Positions 18,215-26,762 of a stretch of 64,000 nucleotides of DNA are shown piece after piece. This DNA comes from Microbacterium proteolyticum (GTDB taxonomy: Bacteria > Actinomycetota > Actinomycetes > Actinomycetales > Microbacteriaceae), in contig NZ_JAUSZZ010000001.1 in NCBI RefSeq assembly GCF_030818075.1, forward strand, positions 2,914,001 through 2,978,000, read 5' to 3'. The position numbers and the translations under genes are program-made. The notes beneath the pieces are model-generated. The model worked only from the letters and a program-made list of their open reading frames with translations, had not been told where the DNA came from and did no database searches. Numbering within the stretch: position 1 is the first letter of the stretch; every line of letters begins with the position of its first letter.

Positions 18215-18972
18215 TCGCGCACCCGCACCGACAGGCAGGTGACGCAGCCCTCGAGCTTCTCGAACTCGCTGACGTCGACGGTGACGACGTCGAGGCCGCG
18301 GGCGCGGTGTGCGTCGGCCGTTTCCGGCGCATCCGACGACATCAGCACGGTGTGCTCATCGAGCACGACGACGGCCGTTCCGTGCTCCTCGGGGACGCCC
18401 GCGAATGCCGGGAACAGGGCCGGATCGTCCACGAGCGGCTCGTACCCGATCACGGTTCCGTCGGGGAGGGCCGTCACCCCCGACTTCAGGTGCAGCACCT
18501 TCGTCACCGGGATCTCGCGCACCTCCCACCCCCGCGGCTCGAGCAGCGCCCGGAGCTGAGCGATCCCGTCCGCGTTCGTGCGGGCGGACGCCCCGACGTA
18601 CACGACGCGGCCGACCTTGAGCACGTCGCCCCCGTCGAGCGTTCCCGGCTCGACGATGTCGGCGGTCTCGATCCCGGATGCCGTGACCCCGGCGCGCACG
18701 GTCTCCGCCTCGCCGCGGCGGGAGCCGGCGCCTGCCCGGCACAGCACCGCGAGATCGCCGAAGACGACCACGGCATCCTCGACGAAGACGCCGTCGGGCT
18801 GCGCATCGGCGGGCTCGATCTCGACGACATCCCAGCCGCGCGAGCGGAAGGCGTCGACGTAGGCGCGCCACTGGGCGAGCGCGAGATCGGCGTCGACCGG
18901 GACGCGATCGAGATGGGTCAACTCGCCATCGGCGAGGCGCGGAGAGGGACGACGGACGAGCAGACGCGGCAT
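18211..18972 (-). CDS. Dimethylarginine dimethylaminohydrolase-like amidinotransferase-fold enzyme
   Basis: 253 aa cytoplasmic enzyme of the guanidine-modifying superfamily that would convert methylarginines to citrulline. Substrate-binding residues lie in DGVFVEDAVVVFGD, GTLDGGDVLKVG carries the family Asp, the catalytic His is in KVLHLKSGVT and the nucleophilic Cys in EKLEGCVTCLSVRV near the C-terminus, so the active site looks complete. TAAGGT at 18979-18984 six nt before the ATG supports a leaderless start. It heads an operon with the TPR-like gene; a nested palindrome lies about 140 bases upstream. Confidence 0.88.
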   Translation of the reverse strand: MPRLLVRRPSPRLADGELTHLDRVPVDADLALAQWRAYVDAFRSRGWDVVEIEPADAQPDGVFVEDAVVVFGDLAVLCRAGAGSRRGEAETVRAGVTASGIETADIVEPGTLDGGDVLKVGRVVYVGASARTNADGIAQLRALLEPRGWEVREIPVTKVLHLKSGVTALPDGTVIGYEPLVDDPALFPAFAGVPEEHGTAVVVLDEHTVLMSSDAPETADAHRARGLDVVTVDVSEFEKLEGCVTCLSVRVRD

Positions 18973-19110
18973 GCCCCGACCTTACTGGTTCGCTTCGTCC
19001 ACGTCGGGGCGGCCACTGGCATCCATTGCCCGTCGAGCATCCCCGGCCAGGCCGTGCCGCCACACCCGAGAGGTGACGCCCCACACGAGCCGCATCGTCC
19101 GCTCCGGCAC

Positions 19111-19177
19111 GCATAAACGCGATTCGTGACGATAAACACGTGCACGGCGTGTTTATGCGCAGAAATTGTGTTTATGC
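19111..19177. promoter_or_regulatory. Nested palindrome with four ATAAAC/GTTTAT cores at 19-bp spacing
   Basis: Cores ATAAAC (113, 132) and GTTTAT (151, 170; all +19000) begin exactly 19 bases apart and are symmetric about base 19144. The inner arms are ATAAACACG/CGTGTTTAT with a 7-nt middle, the outer arms GCATAAAC/GTTTATGC. It lies about 140 bases upstream of the DDAH gene inside the 18973-19344 gap. AT-rich words in such GC-rich DNA and strict spacing suggest a multi-site operator. The rest of the gap (19182-19300) is GC-rich with no gene that I can support. Confidence 0.6.
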
Positions 19178-19301
19178 ATGCGGGACATCGCGGGGCGCGC
19201 GACTCCGCACCGCGCGGCACGGACACGGCGCCGGGCGACGCAACGGCACGGCACGACGCAACGCGGCACGGCGCCGCAGGCGGGTGACCGGCGCAACGCC
19301 A

Positions 19302-19333
19302 AACGCCCCGCCCCAGGAAAGGGACGGGGCGTT
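19302..19333 (-). terminator. Rho-independent-type terminator of gltA
   Basis: Arms AACGCCCCG/CGGGGCGTT, extended by further CC/GG pairs with one mismatch, begin 12 bases after the gltA stop. On the minus strand the stem is followed by a short T-containing stretch. Confidence 0.7.
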
Positions 19334-19344
19334 CCGGCGCCGGC

Positions 19345-20640
19345 TCAGACGCCCGGGTAGTGCCGCTCGGGGGCTCCCGTGTACAGCTGCTGCGGGCGAC
19401 CGATCTTGGTCTGCGGATCGGTGATGGCCTCGCGCCACTGGGCCAGCCAGCCGGGCAGACGGCCGATGGCGAACAGCACGGTGAACATGCGGGTCGGGAA
19501 GCCCATCGCCTTGTAGATCACGCCGGTGTAGAAGTCGACGTTCGGGTAGAGGCGGCGCTCCTTGAAGTAGTCGTCTTCGAGGGCGATCTGCTCGAGCTCC
19601 TTGGCGAGGTCGAGCAACGGGTCGCTGACGCCGAGGGCCTCGAGCACCTCGTCGGCGGCTTCCTTCACCAGCTTGGCGCGCGGGTCGTAGTTCTTGTAGA
19701 CCCGGTGCCCGAAGCCCATGAGCTTGACGCCCTGCTCCTTGTTCTTGACGCGCTCGACGAAACGCTCGACGCTCTCGCCCGAGTCGCGGATGCGGCCGAG
19801 CATCTGCAGCACGGCCTCGTTGGCACCGCCGTGGAGCGGTCCGGACAGGGCCTGGATGCCGGCCGAGATCGACGCGAACTGGTTGGCTCCGGTGGAGCCC
19901 ACGAGACGCACGGTCGAGGTGGAGGCGTTCTGCTCGTGATCCGCGTGCAGCATGAGGAGGAGGTCGAGGGCCTTGGTCATGACCGGGTTGACCTTGTAGA
20001 TCTCACTCAGCACACCGAAGTTGAGCTTGAGGAAGTTGTCGACGAATCCAAGCGAGTTGTCGGGGTACAGGAACGCCTGCCCGATGCTCTTCTTGTGAGC
20101 GTAGGCCGCGATCACGGGGAGCTTGGCGAGCATGCGCACCGTGTTGAGCTCGACGTGCTCGGGGTTGTGCGGGTCGGACTCCGACTCGTAGTAGGTCGAC
20201 AGCGTCGCGGTCGCCGCCGACAGCACCGACATGGGGTGCGCGGTCGGAGGCAGCGACGAGAAGAAGCGCTTGAGGTCTTCGTGCAGGAGCGTGTGACGGC
20301 GGATGCGCTCGTCGAACGACGCCAGCTCGGATGCCGAGGGCAGCTCGCCGTAGATGAGCAGCCAGGCGACCTCGAGATAGGTGCTGTTCTTCGCGAGCTG
20401 CTCGATCGGGTAGCCGCGATAACGCAGGATGCCCTGGTCACCGTCGATGTACGTGATGTCCGACTTCGTCGACGCCGTGTTGACGAATCCGTAGTCGATC
20501 GTGGTGTGGCCGGTCTGCCTCGTCAGCGAGGCGATGTCGATGCTGGGAACGCCGTCGGTCCCGTGCAGCACCGGGAATTCGGCGGTCTTGTCCCCCACCG
20601 TGAGGGTGGCCTTGTCGTGCTCGGTCCCCGCGTCGCTCAC
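19345..20640 (-). CDS. gltA: Citrate synthase (type II)
   Basis: 431 aa, condensing acetyl-CoA and oxaloacetate at the entry of the TCA cycle. Active-site regions are LMLHADHEQNASTSTVR (His), SGPLHGGANEAVL (His) and DFYTGVIYKAMGFP (Asp). The N-terminal beta region GDKTAEFPVLHGTDG is typical of the hexameric bacterial type. GTG at 20640 is chosen because AAGGAGG sits four nt upstream; the open frame before it is not conserved-looking. TAGGCT at 20783-20788 is a likely -10, giving a ~135-nt leader. The 283-base gap upstream holds nothing else clear. Confidence 0.95.
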   Translation of the reverse strand: MSDAGTEHDKATLTVGDKTAEFPVLHGTDGVPSIDIASLTRQTGHTTIDYGFVNTASTKSDITYIDGDQGILRYRGYPIEQLAKNSTYLEVAWLLIYGELPSASELASFDERIRRHTLLHEDLKRFFSSLPPTAHPMSVLSAATATLSTYYESESDPHNPEHVELNTVRMLAKLPVIAAYAHKKSIGQAFLYPDNSLGFVDNFLKLNFGVLSEIYKVNPVMTKALDLLLMLHADHEQNASTSTVRLVGSTGANQFASISAGIQALSGPLHGGANEAVLQMLGRIRDSGESVERFVERVKNKEQGVKLMGFGHRVYKNYDPRAKLVKEAADEVLEALGVSDPLLDLAKELEQIALEDDYFKERRLYPNVDFYTGVIYKAMGFPTRMFTVLFAIGRLPGWLAQWREAITDPQTKIGRPQQLYTGAPERHYPGV

Positions 20641-20923
20641 CGCGCCTCCTTGCGATTTCTGGTCGCCCGTGTGGTCGATCGCGGGTCCTGAGGCTCCCGC
20701 GGCTATTCGACCGGTGGATGCCACGGGTGTGTCATCCGGGTCGGCACGCGCACGGAGGGTGACCCGCGCACAGTGCTTCTACAGCCTAGTAGTCACGCCG
20801 ATGTACAGATGACATCGCCAAAGGAGGCCCCCATCGAATGGAGGGATCCTCCTGATCACCGCCCTCGATGAGAGCGCGCGACCGCACGTCGAGTTCGGGG
20901 CCGCACGTCGACGACAGGGGTGC

Positions 20924-22027
20924 TCAGCGAGCGAGACGCGCCGCCGCGGCGGCGATCCGCTCGTCGGTCGCCGTCAGCGAGAACCGCACGTGGTTCGGGA
21001 AATGCGTGCCGTAGAAGTGGCCCGGACCGACCAGGATGCCGAGATCGGCGAGGCGTCCGACGCTCTCCCACGCGTCGCGGCCCTCCGTGGCCCAGAGGTA
21101 CAGGCCGCCTTCGCTGCGGTCGACCGTGAAACCCGCCGCTTCGACCGCGGGCTTCAGCACAGCCCGCCGACGGGCGTAGCGTTCCCGCTGCTCCGCGACG
21201 TGCCGGTCGTCGCCGAGCGCGACGGTCATGGCCCGCTGCACGGGTGCCGGCGGCATCAGACCGAGGTGCTTGCGCCCGGTGAGCAGACGCGCGACGAGCG
21301 CCTCGTCGCCGGCGAGGAATGCCGCTCGATAGCCGGCGAGGTTCGACTGCTTGCTGAGCGAGTACACCGACAGCACGCCCGACAGGTCGTCACCGACGAC
21401 CGCGGGGTCGAGCACGCTGGGCACCCGTTCGCGGTCCCAGGGGGCGTCCCATCCGAGTTCGGCGTAGCACTCGTCGGAGGCGAGGACGGCTCCGAGCTCT
21501 CGCGCCCGGGTGACGGCATCCGTCAGCCCCGCCACCGACAGCACACGACCGTCGGGGTTGCCGGGCGAGTTGACCCACACGAGCTTCGTGTTCGCGGGCC
21601 AGTCGGCCGGATCGTCGGATGCCACCGGCTCGGCGCCCACGAGACGGGCACCGACCTCGTAGGTGGGGTACGCGGCGCGCGGGTGAACGACGACGTCGCC
21701 GGGTCCGAGACCGAGCAGCAGCGGCAGAAGCGCGACGAGCTCCTTCGACCCGACGGTGGGCAGCACGTGCGCCGCCGTCAGACCCGGAACACCCCGCCGG
21801 CGGGCGTACCAGTCGGCGATCGCCTCGCGCAGCGCCGGGGTTCCCGCGGTCTGGGGATAGGCGTGCGCGTCGGTTGCGTCGGCGAGAGCCCGCGCGACCA
21901 CGTCGGGCGTCGGGTCCACGGGTGAGCCGATGGACAGGTCGACGATGCCGTCAGGATGACGCCGAGCACGCTCCGCGTAGGGGGCGACGGCATCCCAGGG
22001 GTAGTCGGCGAGGTCGGCGACGCCCAC
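20924..22027 (-). CDS. dapC: Succinyldiaminopimelate transaminase
   Basis: 367 aa class I/II aminotransferase, PLP-dependent, acting between DapD and DapE in diaminopimelate synthesis. Motifs: NSPGNPDGRVL, SDECYAELGW (Asp to the PLP ring), the Schiff-base Lys in SVYSLSKQSNLAGYR, and HVRFSLTA (Arg for the carboxylate). GTG start three bases after the fdxA stop, so the two are co-transcribed, a common actinobacterial pair. Confidence 0.92.
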   Translation of the reverse strand: MGVADLADYPWDAVAPYAERARRHPDGIVDLSIGSPVDPTPDVVARALADATDAHAYPQTAGTPALREAIADWYARRRGVPGLTAAHVLPTVGSKELVALLPLLLGLGPGDVVVHPRAAYPTYEVGARLVGAEPVASDDPADWPANTKLVWVNSPGNPDGRVLSVAGLTDAVTRARELGAVLASDECYAELGWDAPWDRERVPSVLDPAVVGDDLSGVLSVYSLSKQSNLAGYRAAFLAGDEALVARLLTGRKHLGLMPPAPVQRAMTVALGDDRHVAEQRERYARRRAVLKPAVEAAGFTVDRSEGGLYLWATEGRDAWESVGRLADLGILVGPGHFYGTHFPNHVRFSLTATDERIAAAAARLAR

Positions 22028-22030
22028 GGG

Positions 22031-22351
22031 TCAGTGGCTCTGCGGGGGAAGCTCTGCGATGACCGGGTGATCCTTGGCGATCACGCCGACCTTGGCGGCG
22101 CCACCGGGAGAGCCGATGTCGTCGAAGAACTCGACGTTCGCCTTGTAGTAGTCGGACCACTCCTCGGGCAGGTCGTCTTCGTAGTAGATCGCCTCGACGG
22201 GGCAGACCGGTTCGCACGCACCGCAGTCGACGCATTCGTCGGGGTGGATGTAGAGCGAGCGTTCGCCCTCGTAGATGCAGTCGACGGGGCACTCGTCGAT
22301 GCAGGCGCGGTCCTTCACATCGACACACGGGAGGGCGATCACGTAAGTCAC
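22031..22351 (-). CDS. fdxA: Seven-iron ferredoxin
   Basis: 106 aa electron carrier. [17 protein letters not shown] gives the ligands typical of a 3Fe-4S plus 4Fe-4S arrangement, and [12 protein letters not shown] the second set; the remainder is the acidic C-terminal extension of FdxA proteins. TAGACT at 22358-22363 lies six nt before the GTG, a leaderless start. Co-transcribed with dapC. Confidence 0.93.
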   Translation of the reverse strand: MTYVIALPCVDVKDRACIDECPVDCIYEGERSLYIHPDECVDCGACEPVCPVEAIYYEDDLPEEWSDYYKANVEFFDDIGSPGGAAKVGVIAKDHPVIAELPPQSH

Positions 22352-22403
22352 CCGCTCAGTCTAATCGCGCCGGGGCACCCGGCCCTGCCGCACGGCTGGG
22401 CGG

Positions 22404-22802
22404 TTACGATCCGGCGGGACGCGAGGCGCGGCGCGGGGTGGAGAAGTCGGGCCACAGCGCGACGAGCACCATCAGCGCCGGCCCCACCACCGTCCACACC
22501 AACGGCACCCATTCCGTTCCCGCCGTGGGCGCGGCGACGATCGCCGACCCGCCCGGTCCGACCTGGGAGAACATGAACGTAGCCAGCGTGATCCCCAGGC
22601 CCCCGGCGAGGGCGTTCGTCCGATCGCCTGTGAGGGTGCGCAGGGCGATCAGCAGCGCGGCGCTTCCGATCGTGGCGACGACCAGACCCACCGGGATCGG
22701 GCCCAGCAGGAACGCCTGGCCGACCGTCCCGGCGGTGCCGTAGAACGCTCCGATCACGAGCGCAACGGCCCACCCGGCGATGCGAACGATCGTGGAAGTC
22801 AC
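22404..22802 (-). CDS. Four-helix membrane protein, DUF6113-like
   Basis: 132 aa with about four hydrophobic segments (AGWAVALVIGAFYGTAGTVG; GLVVATIGSAALLIALRTL; and two more) and a short charged tail. Small membrane proteins of this layout are found next to fdxA-dapC in Microbacteriaceae. Function unknown. TAGACT at 22809-22814 is six nt upstream of the GTG, fixing a leaderless start. Confidence 0.65.
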   Translation of the reverse strand: MTSTIVRIAGWAVALVIGAFYGTAGTVGQAFLLGPIPVGLVVATIGSAALLIALRTLTGDRTNALAGGLGITLATFMFSQVGPGGSAIVAAPTAGTEWVPLVWTVVGPALMVLVALWPDFSTPRRASRPAGS

Positions 22803-22854
22803 CGCGTCAGTCTAAAAGGGCGTAGCGATGGCAGACCTGTGAGCGGGACGACGC

Positions 22855-23169
22855 TCAGGCAGCCCAGCCCCACAGCCGCAGGAACGCGGCCGTGAGCGCG
22901 GCGGCGGCGACCACCACGAGGAACGGCGCACGGGCCCGCAGCAGCAGCGCCGCCACCGCGACCGCCGGCAGCCGCGCATCGACCACGATGGCGGGGCCAT
23001 TCGCCAGCGTCTGCACCACGACCAGCGCCGCGAGCAGCGCCACCGTCAACAGGTCGGCGATCCGCGCGGGGCGTGGCGCCTCGAGCCACCGCGCCGGGAG
23101 CACGTACCCCACCGCTTTCAAGGCGACGCAAACGACGGATGCCAGCAGCACGGCGGTCCAGAGGGTCAC
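22855..23169 (-). CDS. azlD: AzlD-like branched-chain amino acid exporter subunit
   Basis: 104 aa with about four membrane helices (LWTAVLLASVVCVALKAVGY at the start), the size and layout of AzlD. GTG at 23169 in a GTGA overlap with azlC couples translation; the upstream frame has no family similarity. AzlC and AzlD together export branched-chain or related amino acids. Confidence 0.85.
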   Translation of the reverse strand: MTLWTAVLLASVVCVALKAVGYVLPARWLEAPRPARIADLLTVALLAALVVVQTLANGPAIVVDARLPAVAVAALLLRARAPFLVVVAAAALTAAFLRLWGWAA

Positions 23170-23894
23170 GGCATCCCCTTCTCTTCCGGTGTGCCGGACG
23201 GCGCGGGTGTCGGTCGCCGCGGGTCGAACAGCCCCACGGCGACCGCGACGACCGCCGCAGCGATGACCGGGATGCCGGGCATCAGCAGCGGAGTGAGCAC
23301 CGCCGCGACGACCGCCGCACCGACGGCGACCGCGACCGGCTGGCGCCCGCGCAGCCGCGGCCACAACAGAGCGAGGAACGCGGCCGCCGCCGCGGCGTCG
23401 AGGCCGTAGGCACGAGGATCACCCAGCACGTCGCCCAGCAACGCACCGACAAGCGTCGACAGATTCCACCCGACCCAGATCGCCACTCCGGTGACCCAGA
23501 ACCCGGCCTGCCGCGCGCGCGGGGTGTCCTGGGACAGGCCGACGGCGACGGACTCGTCGATGGTGAATTGCGTGGCCGCGGCCTTGCGCCAGAAGCCGCC
23601 CGCGACGACGGGCGCCATCCGCATCGCGTACGCGGCGTTGCGCACCCCCAGCAAGGCCGACGACGCGATCGCGGCCGGAGCCGCCGCAAGACCGCCCGCG
23701 GCGATGACTCCGACGAAGGCGAACTGCGAGCCGCCGGTGAACATGAGCAGGCTCAAGACGCAGGTCTGCCAGACGTCGAGACCGGACGCCACCGACAGCG
23801 CACCGAACGAGATGCCGTAGGCGCTCGTCGCGAGCGCGACCGCGAGACCCTGCCGTGTCGCGACACCCTCGGGTGTTCGGTAGAACGAACGCAT
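23166..23894 (-). CDS. azlC: AzlC-like branched-chain amino acid permease subunit
   Basis: 242 aa, mostly hydrophobic, with the family runs SFGALSVASGLDVWQTCVLSLL, FTGGSQFAFVG and FTIDESVAVG. It ends in a Pro-rich hydrophilic tail. Several in-frame starts occur (TTG 23930, ATG 23903, 23900, 23894). I choose 23894 because TTGACG (23925-23930), a 17-base spacer and CACGAT (23902-23907) place the transcript start next to it. Divergent from an XRE-cupin regulator, a frequent arrangement for AzlCD. Confidence 0.88.
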   Translation of the reverse strand: MRSFYRTPEGVATRQGLAVALATSAYGISFGALSVASGLDVWQTCVLSLLMFTGGSQFAFVGVIAAGGLAAAPAAIASSALLGVRNAAYAMRMAPVVAGGFWRKAAATQFTIDESVAVGLSQDTPRARQAGFWVTGVAIWVGWNLSTLVGALLGDVLGDPRAYGLDAAAAAAFLALLWPRLRGRQPVAVAVGAAVVAAVLTPLLMPGIPVIAAAVVAVAVGLFDPRRPTPAPSGTPEEKGMP

Positions 23895-23903
23895 GGACAT
23901 CAT

Positions 23904-23937
23904 CGTGAACGGTTCACGTCTGTTCGTCAAGTCGAAC
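23904..23937. promoter_or_regulatory. Operator palindromes in the azlC/XRE divergent promoter
   Basis: A perfect 7-bp-arm palindrome CGTGAAC-G-GTTCACG (23904-23918) overlaps the spacer and -10 region of the azlC promoter. A second, shorter one (GTTCG/CGAAC, 23922-23937) covers its -35. Best candidate ligand is the XRE-cupin protein encoded just downstream on the plus strand. Confidence 0.65.
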
Positions 23938-23959
23938 GAACGGTGAGCATAATGAACGC

Positions 23960-24511
23960 ATGACGGATCTCGGCGACCGCATCGCGACGACCCTTCGACG
24001 CGAGCGCGAGCGACGCGACCTCAGCGTCTCCGAGTTGGCGCGACGGGCCGGTGTCGCCAAAGCGACGGTCTCGCAGCTCGAGAACGGCGGGGGGAACCCT
24101 TCCGTCGAGACACTGTGGGCCCTGGCATCCGCCCTCGACATCCCGTTCGCGGTGCTCGTCGACGAGGGGGTCCGCTCCCCCACCCTGATCCGCGCGGGCG
24201 AGGCCGCCACGGCGGTGCCGTCATCGGCATCCGCCTATCTCGCCGTGCTGCTGTCCGCGAGCCCGCCGCACGCGCGCCGGGACATCTACCTGCTGTCCGC
24301 CGAGCCCGGGTCGCCGCGCCAGTCCGACCCTCACCCCCGGGGCACGGTCGAACACCTGGTGATGGTGACCGGTCGTGGCCGGGTCGGGCCGGCCGACGAC
24401 CCGTACGAGCTCTCCCCCGGCGATTACCTCTCGTATCCCGGCGACGCGCCGCACGTCTTCGAGGCCCTCACCCCCGGCATGAGCGCCGTATGCGTGGTCG
24501 AGTCGCACTGA
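23960..24511 (+). CDS. XRE-family regulator with C-terminal cupin domain
   Basis: 183 aa. The helix-turn-helix at about 15-60 reads SVSELARRAGVAKATVSQLENG. The cupin at ~100-180 (HPRGTVEHLVMVTGRGRV; SPGDYLSYPGDAPHVFEAL) probably senses a small molecule. CATAAT at 23948-23953 is six nt before the ATG, a leaderless start. It faces azlC across 65 bases with a strong palindrome, so it probably represses azlCD, perhaps responding to an amino acid; the ligand is not readable from sequence. Confidence 0.88.
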   Translation: MTDLGDRIATTLRRERERRDLSVSELARRAGVAKATVSQLENGGGNPSVETLWALASALDIPFAVLVDEGVRSPTLIRAGEAATAVPSSASAYLAVLLSASPPHARRDIYLLSAEPGSPRQSDPHPRGTVEHLVMVTGRGRVGPADDPYELSPGDYLSYPGDAPHVFEALTPGMSAVCVVESH

Positions 24512-24643
24512 GCCCCACGACCGCCGGCTCCGCCGCGGGCGCCGGGCTGTCGCGACGAGCGCTGACACGATGCAGGAGAAGCGTCTGCGGCCGGCCGCGA
24601 CGAACGGGCCGGGCGGCGCCCTGGCCACCGGACTCCACGCGGA

Positions 24644-24677
24644 ACGGCCCCGCCGAGCGTGAGCTCAGCGGGGCCGT
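24644..24677 (-). terminator. Terminator hairpin downstream of typA
   Basis: Ten-bp arms ACGGCCCCGC/GCGGGGCCGT around a 14-nt loop, beginning about 16 bases after the typA stop. It can also end the convergent XRE gene. Confidence 0.7.
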
Positions 24678-24692
24678 GACAGGCGGAAACGC

Positions 24693-26606
24693 TTACGCGT
24701 TGGCATCCTGACGCTTCAGGCGCGAGGCGGCACGGCCGCGCTCGGTCGCGTCGAGCACGACCTTGCGGATGCGCACCTTCTCGGGCGTGACCTCGACGCA
24801 TTCGTCGTCGCGGGCGAACTCGAGCGACTCCTCCAGCGTGAGCACGCGCGGGGGCGTCATCGACTCGAAGGAGTCGGAGGTCGACGAACGCATGTTCGTC
24901 AGCTTCTTCTCCTTGGTGATGTTGACGTCCATGTCGTCGGCGCGCGAGTTCTCGCCGATGACCATGCCCTCGTAGACCTCTTCGGTGGGCTGGACGAAGA
25001 AGCTCATGCGCTCCTGCAGGGCGATCATGGCGAACGGGGTGACGACGCCCATGCGGTCGGCGACGATCGAGCCGTTCTGACGGGTCGTGATGGAGCCGGC
25101 CCAGTCGTCGTAGCCGTGCGAGATCGCGTTCGCGATGCCGGTGCCGCGCGTGATCGTGAGGAACTCGCTGCGGAAACCGATGAGACCGCGCGAGGGCACG
25201 ACGAACTCCATGCGCACCCAGCCGGTGCCGTGGTTGGTCATGTTGTCCATGCGGCCCTTGCGAGCGGCCATGAGCTGCGTGATCGCGCCGAGGTGCTCCT
25301 CGGGTGCGTCGATCGTCAGGTGCTCGAAGGGCTCCTTGAGCTTGCCGTCGTCGCCGCGCTTGGTGACCACCTGGGGCTTGCCGACGGTGAGCTCGAAGCC
25401 CTCGCGGCGCATGTTCTCGACGAGGATCGCGAGCGCGAGCTCGCCGCGGCCCTGGACCTCCCAGGCATCCGGGCGTCCGATGTCGACGACCTTCAGCGAG
25501 ACGTTACCGATGAGCTCGCGGTCGAGGCGGTCCTTCACCATGCGGGCGGTGAGCTTGTGGCCCTTGACCTTGCCCATGAGGGGCGAGGTGTTCGTGCCGA
25601 TCGTCATCGAGATGGCGGGGTCGTCGACCGTGATGGCCGGGAGGGGCCGCACGTCTTCGGGGTCGGCGATGGTCTCGCCGATCGTGATGTCGGGGAAACC
25701 GGCGATCGCGACGATGTCGCCGGGGCCGGCGTCTTCGGCGGGGAAGCGCTCGAGGGCCCGCGTCTTCAGCAGCTCGGTGACACGCGCGTTGCTGGTGGTG
25801 CCGTCGGAGCGCACCCAGGCCACGGTCTGGCCCTTCTTCAGCGTGCCGTTGAACACGCGCAGCAGCGCGAGGCGGCCGAGGAACGGCGAGGAGTCGAGGT
25901 TGGTCACCCACGCCTGCAGCGGCGCCTCGTCGTCGTACGCGGGGGCGGGGACGTGCTCGAGGATCGCACCGAACAGCGGCTCGAGGTCATCGTTGTCGGG
26001 CAGCGCGCCATTGGCGGGACGGTTAAGGGATGCCGCCCCCGCACGGCCCGAGGCGTAGACGACCGGCACATCGAGCAGGGCGTCGACGTCGAGGTCGGGC
26101 ACGTCGTCGACGAGGTCGGATGCCAGGCCCAGGAGCAGGTCGTGCGCCTCTTCTTCGACCTCGGCGATGCGCGCATCGGGGCGGTCGGTCTTGTTGACCA
26201 GCAGGATGACGGGGAGCTTGGCCTCGAGGGCCTTGCGCAGCACGAAGCGGGTCTGGGGCAGCGGGCCCTCGGACGCGTCGACCAGCAGCACGACGCCGTC
26301 GACCATCGACAGACCGCGCTCGACCTCGCCACCGAAGTCGGCGTGGCCGGGGGTGTCGATCACGTTGATCGTGACGGGCACGTCGGTGTGGGCACCGTTG
26401 TACTCGATCGCCGTGTTCTTGGCGAGGATCGTGATGCCCTTCTCGCGCTCGAGGTCGTTGGAGTCCATCGCGCGCTCTTCGACGTGCGCGTGGTCGCCGA
26501 ACGAGCCGGTCTGGCGGAGCATGGCGTCGACGAGGGTCGTCTTGCCGTGGTCGACGTGCGCGACGATCGCGACGTTGCGGAGGTCAGGACGAAGGGCGTG
26601 CGCCAT
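24693..26606 (-). CDS. typA: Ribosome-associated GTPase TypA/BipA
   Basis: 637 aa translational GTPase related to EF-G and acting on the 50S/70S ribosome under stress or cold. G1 AHVDHGKTTLVD, G2 region EREKGITILAKN, G3 DTPGHADFGGEVER and G4 NKTDRPDAR are intact; domains II, III, V and the BipA-specific C-terminus follow at family length. CTGGAGA lies upstream of the ATG, and TAGACT at 26656-26661 is a likely -10 with a ~45-nt leader. Confidence 0.95.
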   Translation of the reverse strand: MAHALRPDLRNVAIVAHVDHGKTTLVDAMLRQTGSFGDHAHVEERAMDSNDLEREKGITILAKNTAIEYNGAHTDVPVTINVIDTPGHADFGGEVERGLSMVDGVVLLVDASEGPLPQTRFVLRKALEAKLPVILLVNKTDRPDARIAEVEEEAHDLLLGLASDLVDDVPDLDVDALLDVPVVYASGRAGAASLNRPANGALPDNDDLEPLFGAILEHVPAPAYDDEAPLQAWVTNLDSSPFLGRLALLRVFNGTLKKGQTVAWVRSDGTTSNARVTELLKTRALERFPAEDAGPGDIVAIAGFPDITIGETIADPEDVRPLPAITVDDPAISMTIGTNTSPLMGKVKGHKLTARMVKDRLDRELIGNVSLKVVDIGRPDAWEVQGRGELALAILVENMRREGFELTVGKPQVVTKRGDDGKLKEPFEHLTIDAPEEHLGAITQLMAARKGRMDNMTNHGTGWVRMEFVVPSRGLIGFRSEFLTITRGTGIANAISHGYDDWAGSITTRQNGSIVADRMGVVTPFAMIALQERMSFFVQPTEEVYEGMVIGENSRADDMDVNITKEKKLTNMRSSTSDSFESMTPPRVLTLEESLEFARDDECVEVTPEKVRIRKVVLDATERGRAASRLKRQDANA

Positions 26607-26718
26607 GGAGGGTCTCCAGGAAAATTCGGGGTGGCGCCCGGAATCGGGCCGTCACAGTCTACCGGGCGGCTGCGACACTCCCGGCAGGGGACGCTCAGGA
26701 ACGGCCCGGGCACGCGAA

Positions 26719-26748
26719 AGGGGCGGGATCCCGCGGGATCCCGCCCCT
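26719..26748 (-). terminator. Perfect 30-bp palindrome, terminator of the 26763 gene
   Basis: AGGGGCGGGATCCCG followed directly by its exact complement, 14 bases after the stop of the substrate-binding protein gene. It should fold as a very stable stem with a tetraloop and end operon B before typA. Confidence 0.75.
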
Positions 26749-26762
26749 CCGTCAGAGCGGGC

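Noticed and set aside
19166..19360. Small frames next to the nested palindrome
   Set aside because: Arg/Ala-rich, no ribosome site, and they run into the gltA terminator.
20800..20865. Hairpin AGGAGG...CCTCCT as dapC terminator
   Set aside because: Only six paired bases with a long loop; too weak to list as a feature.
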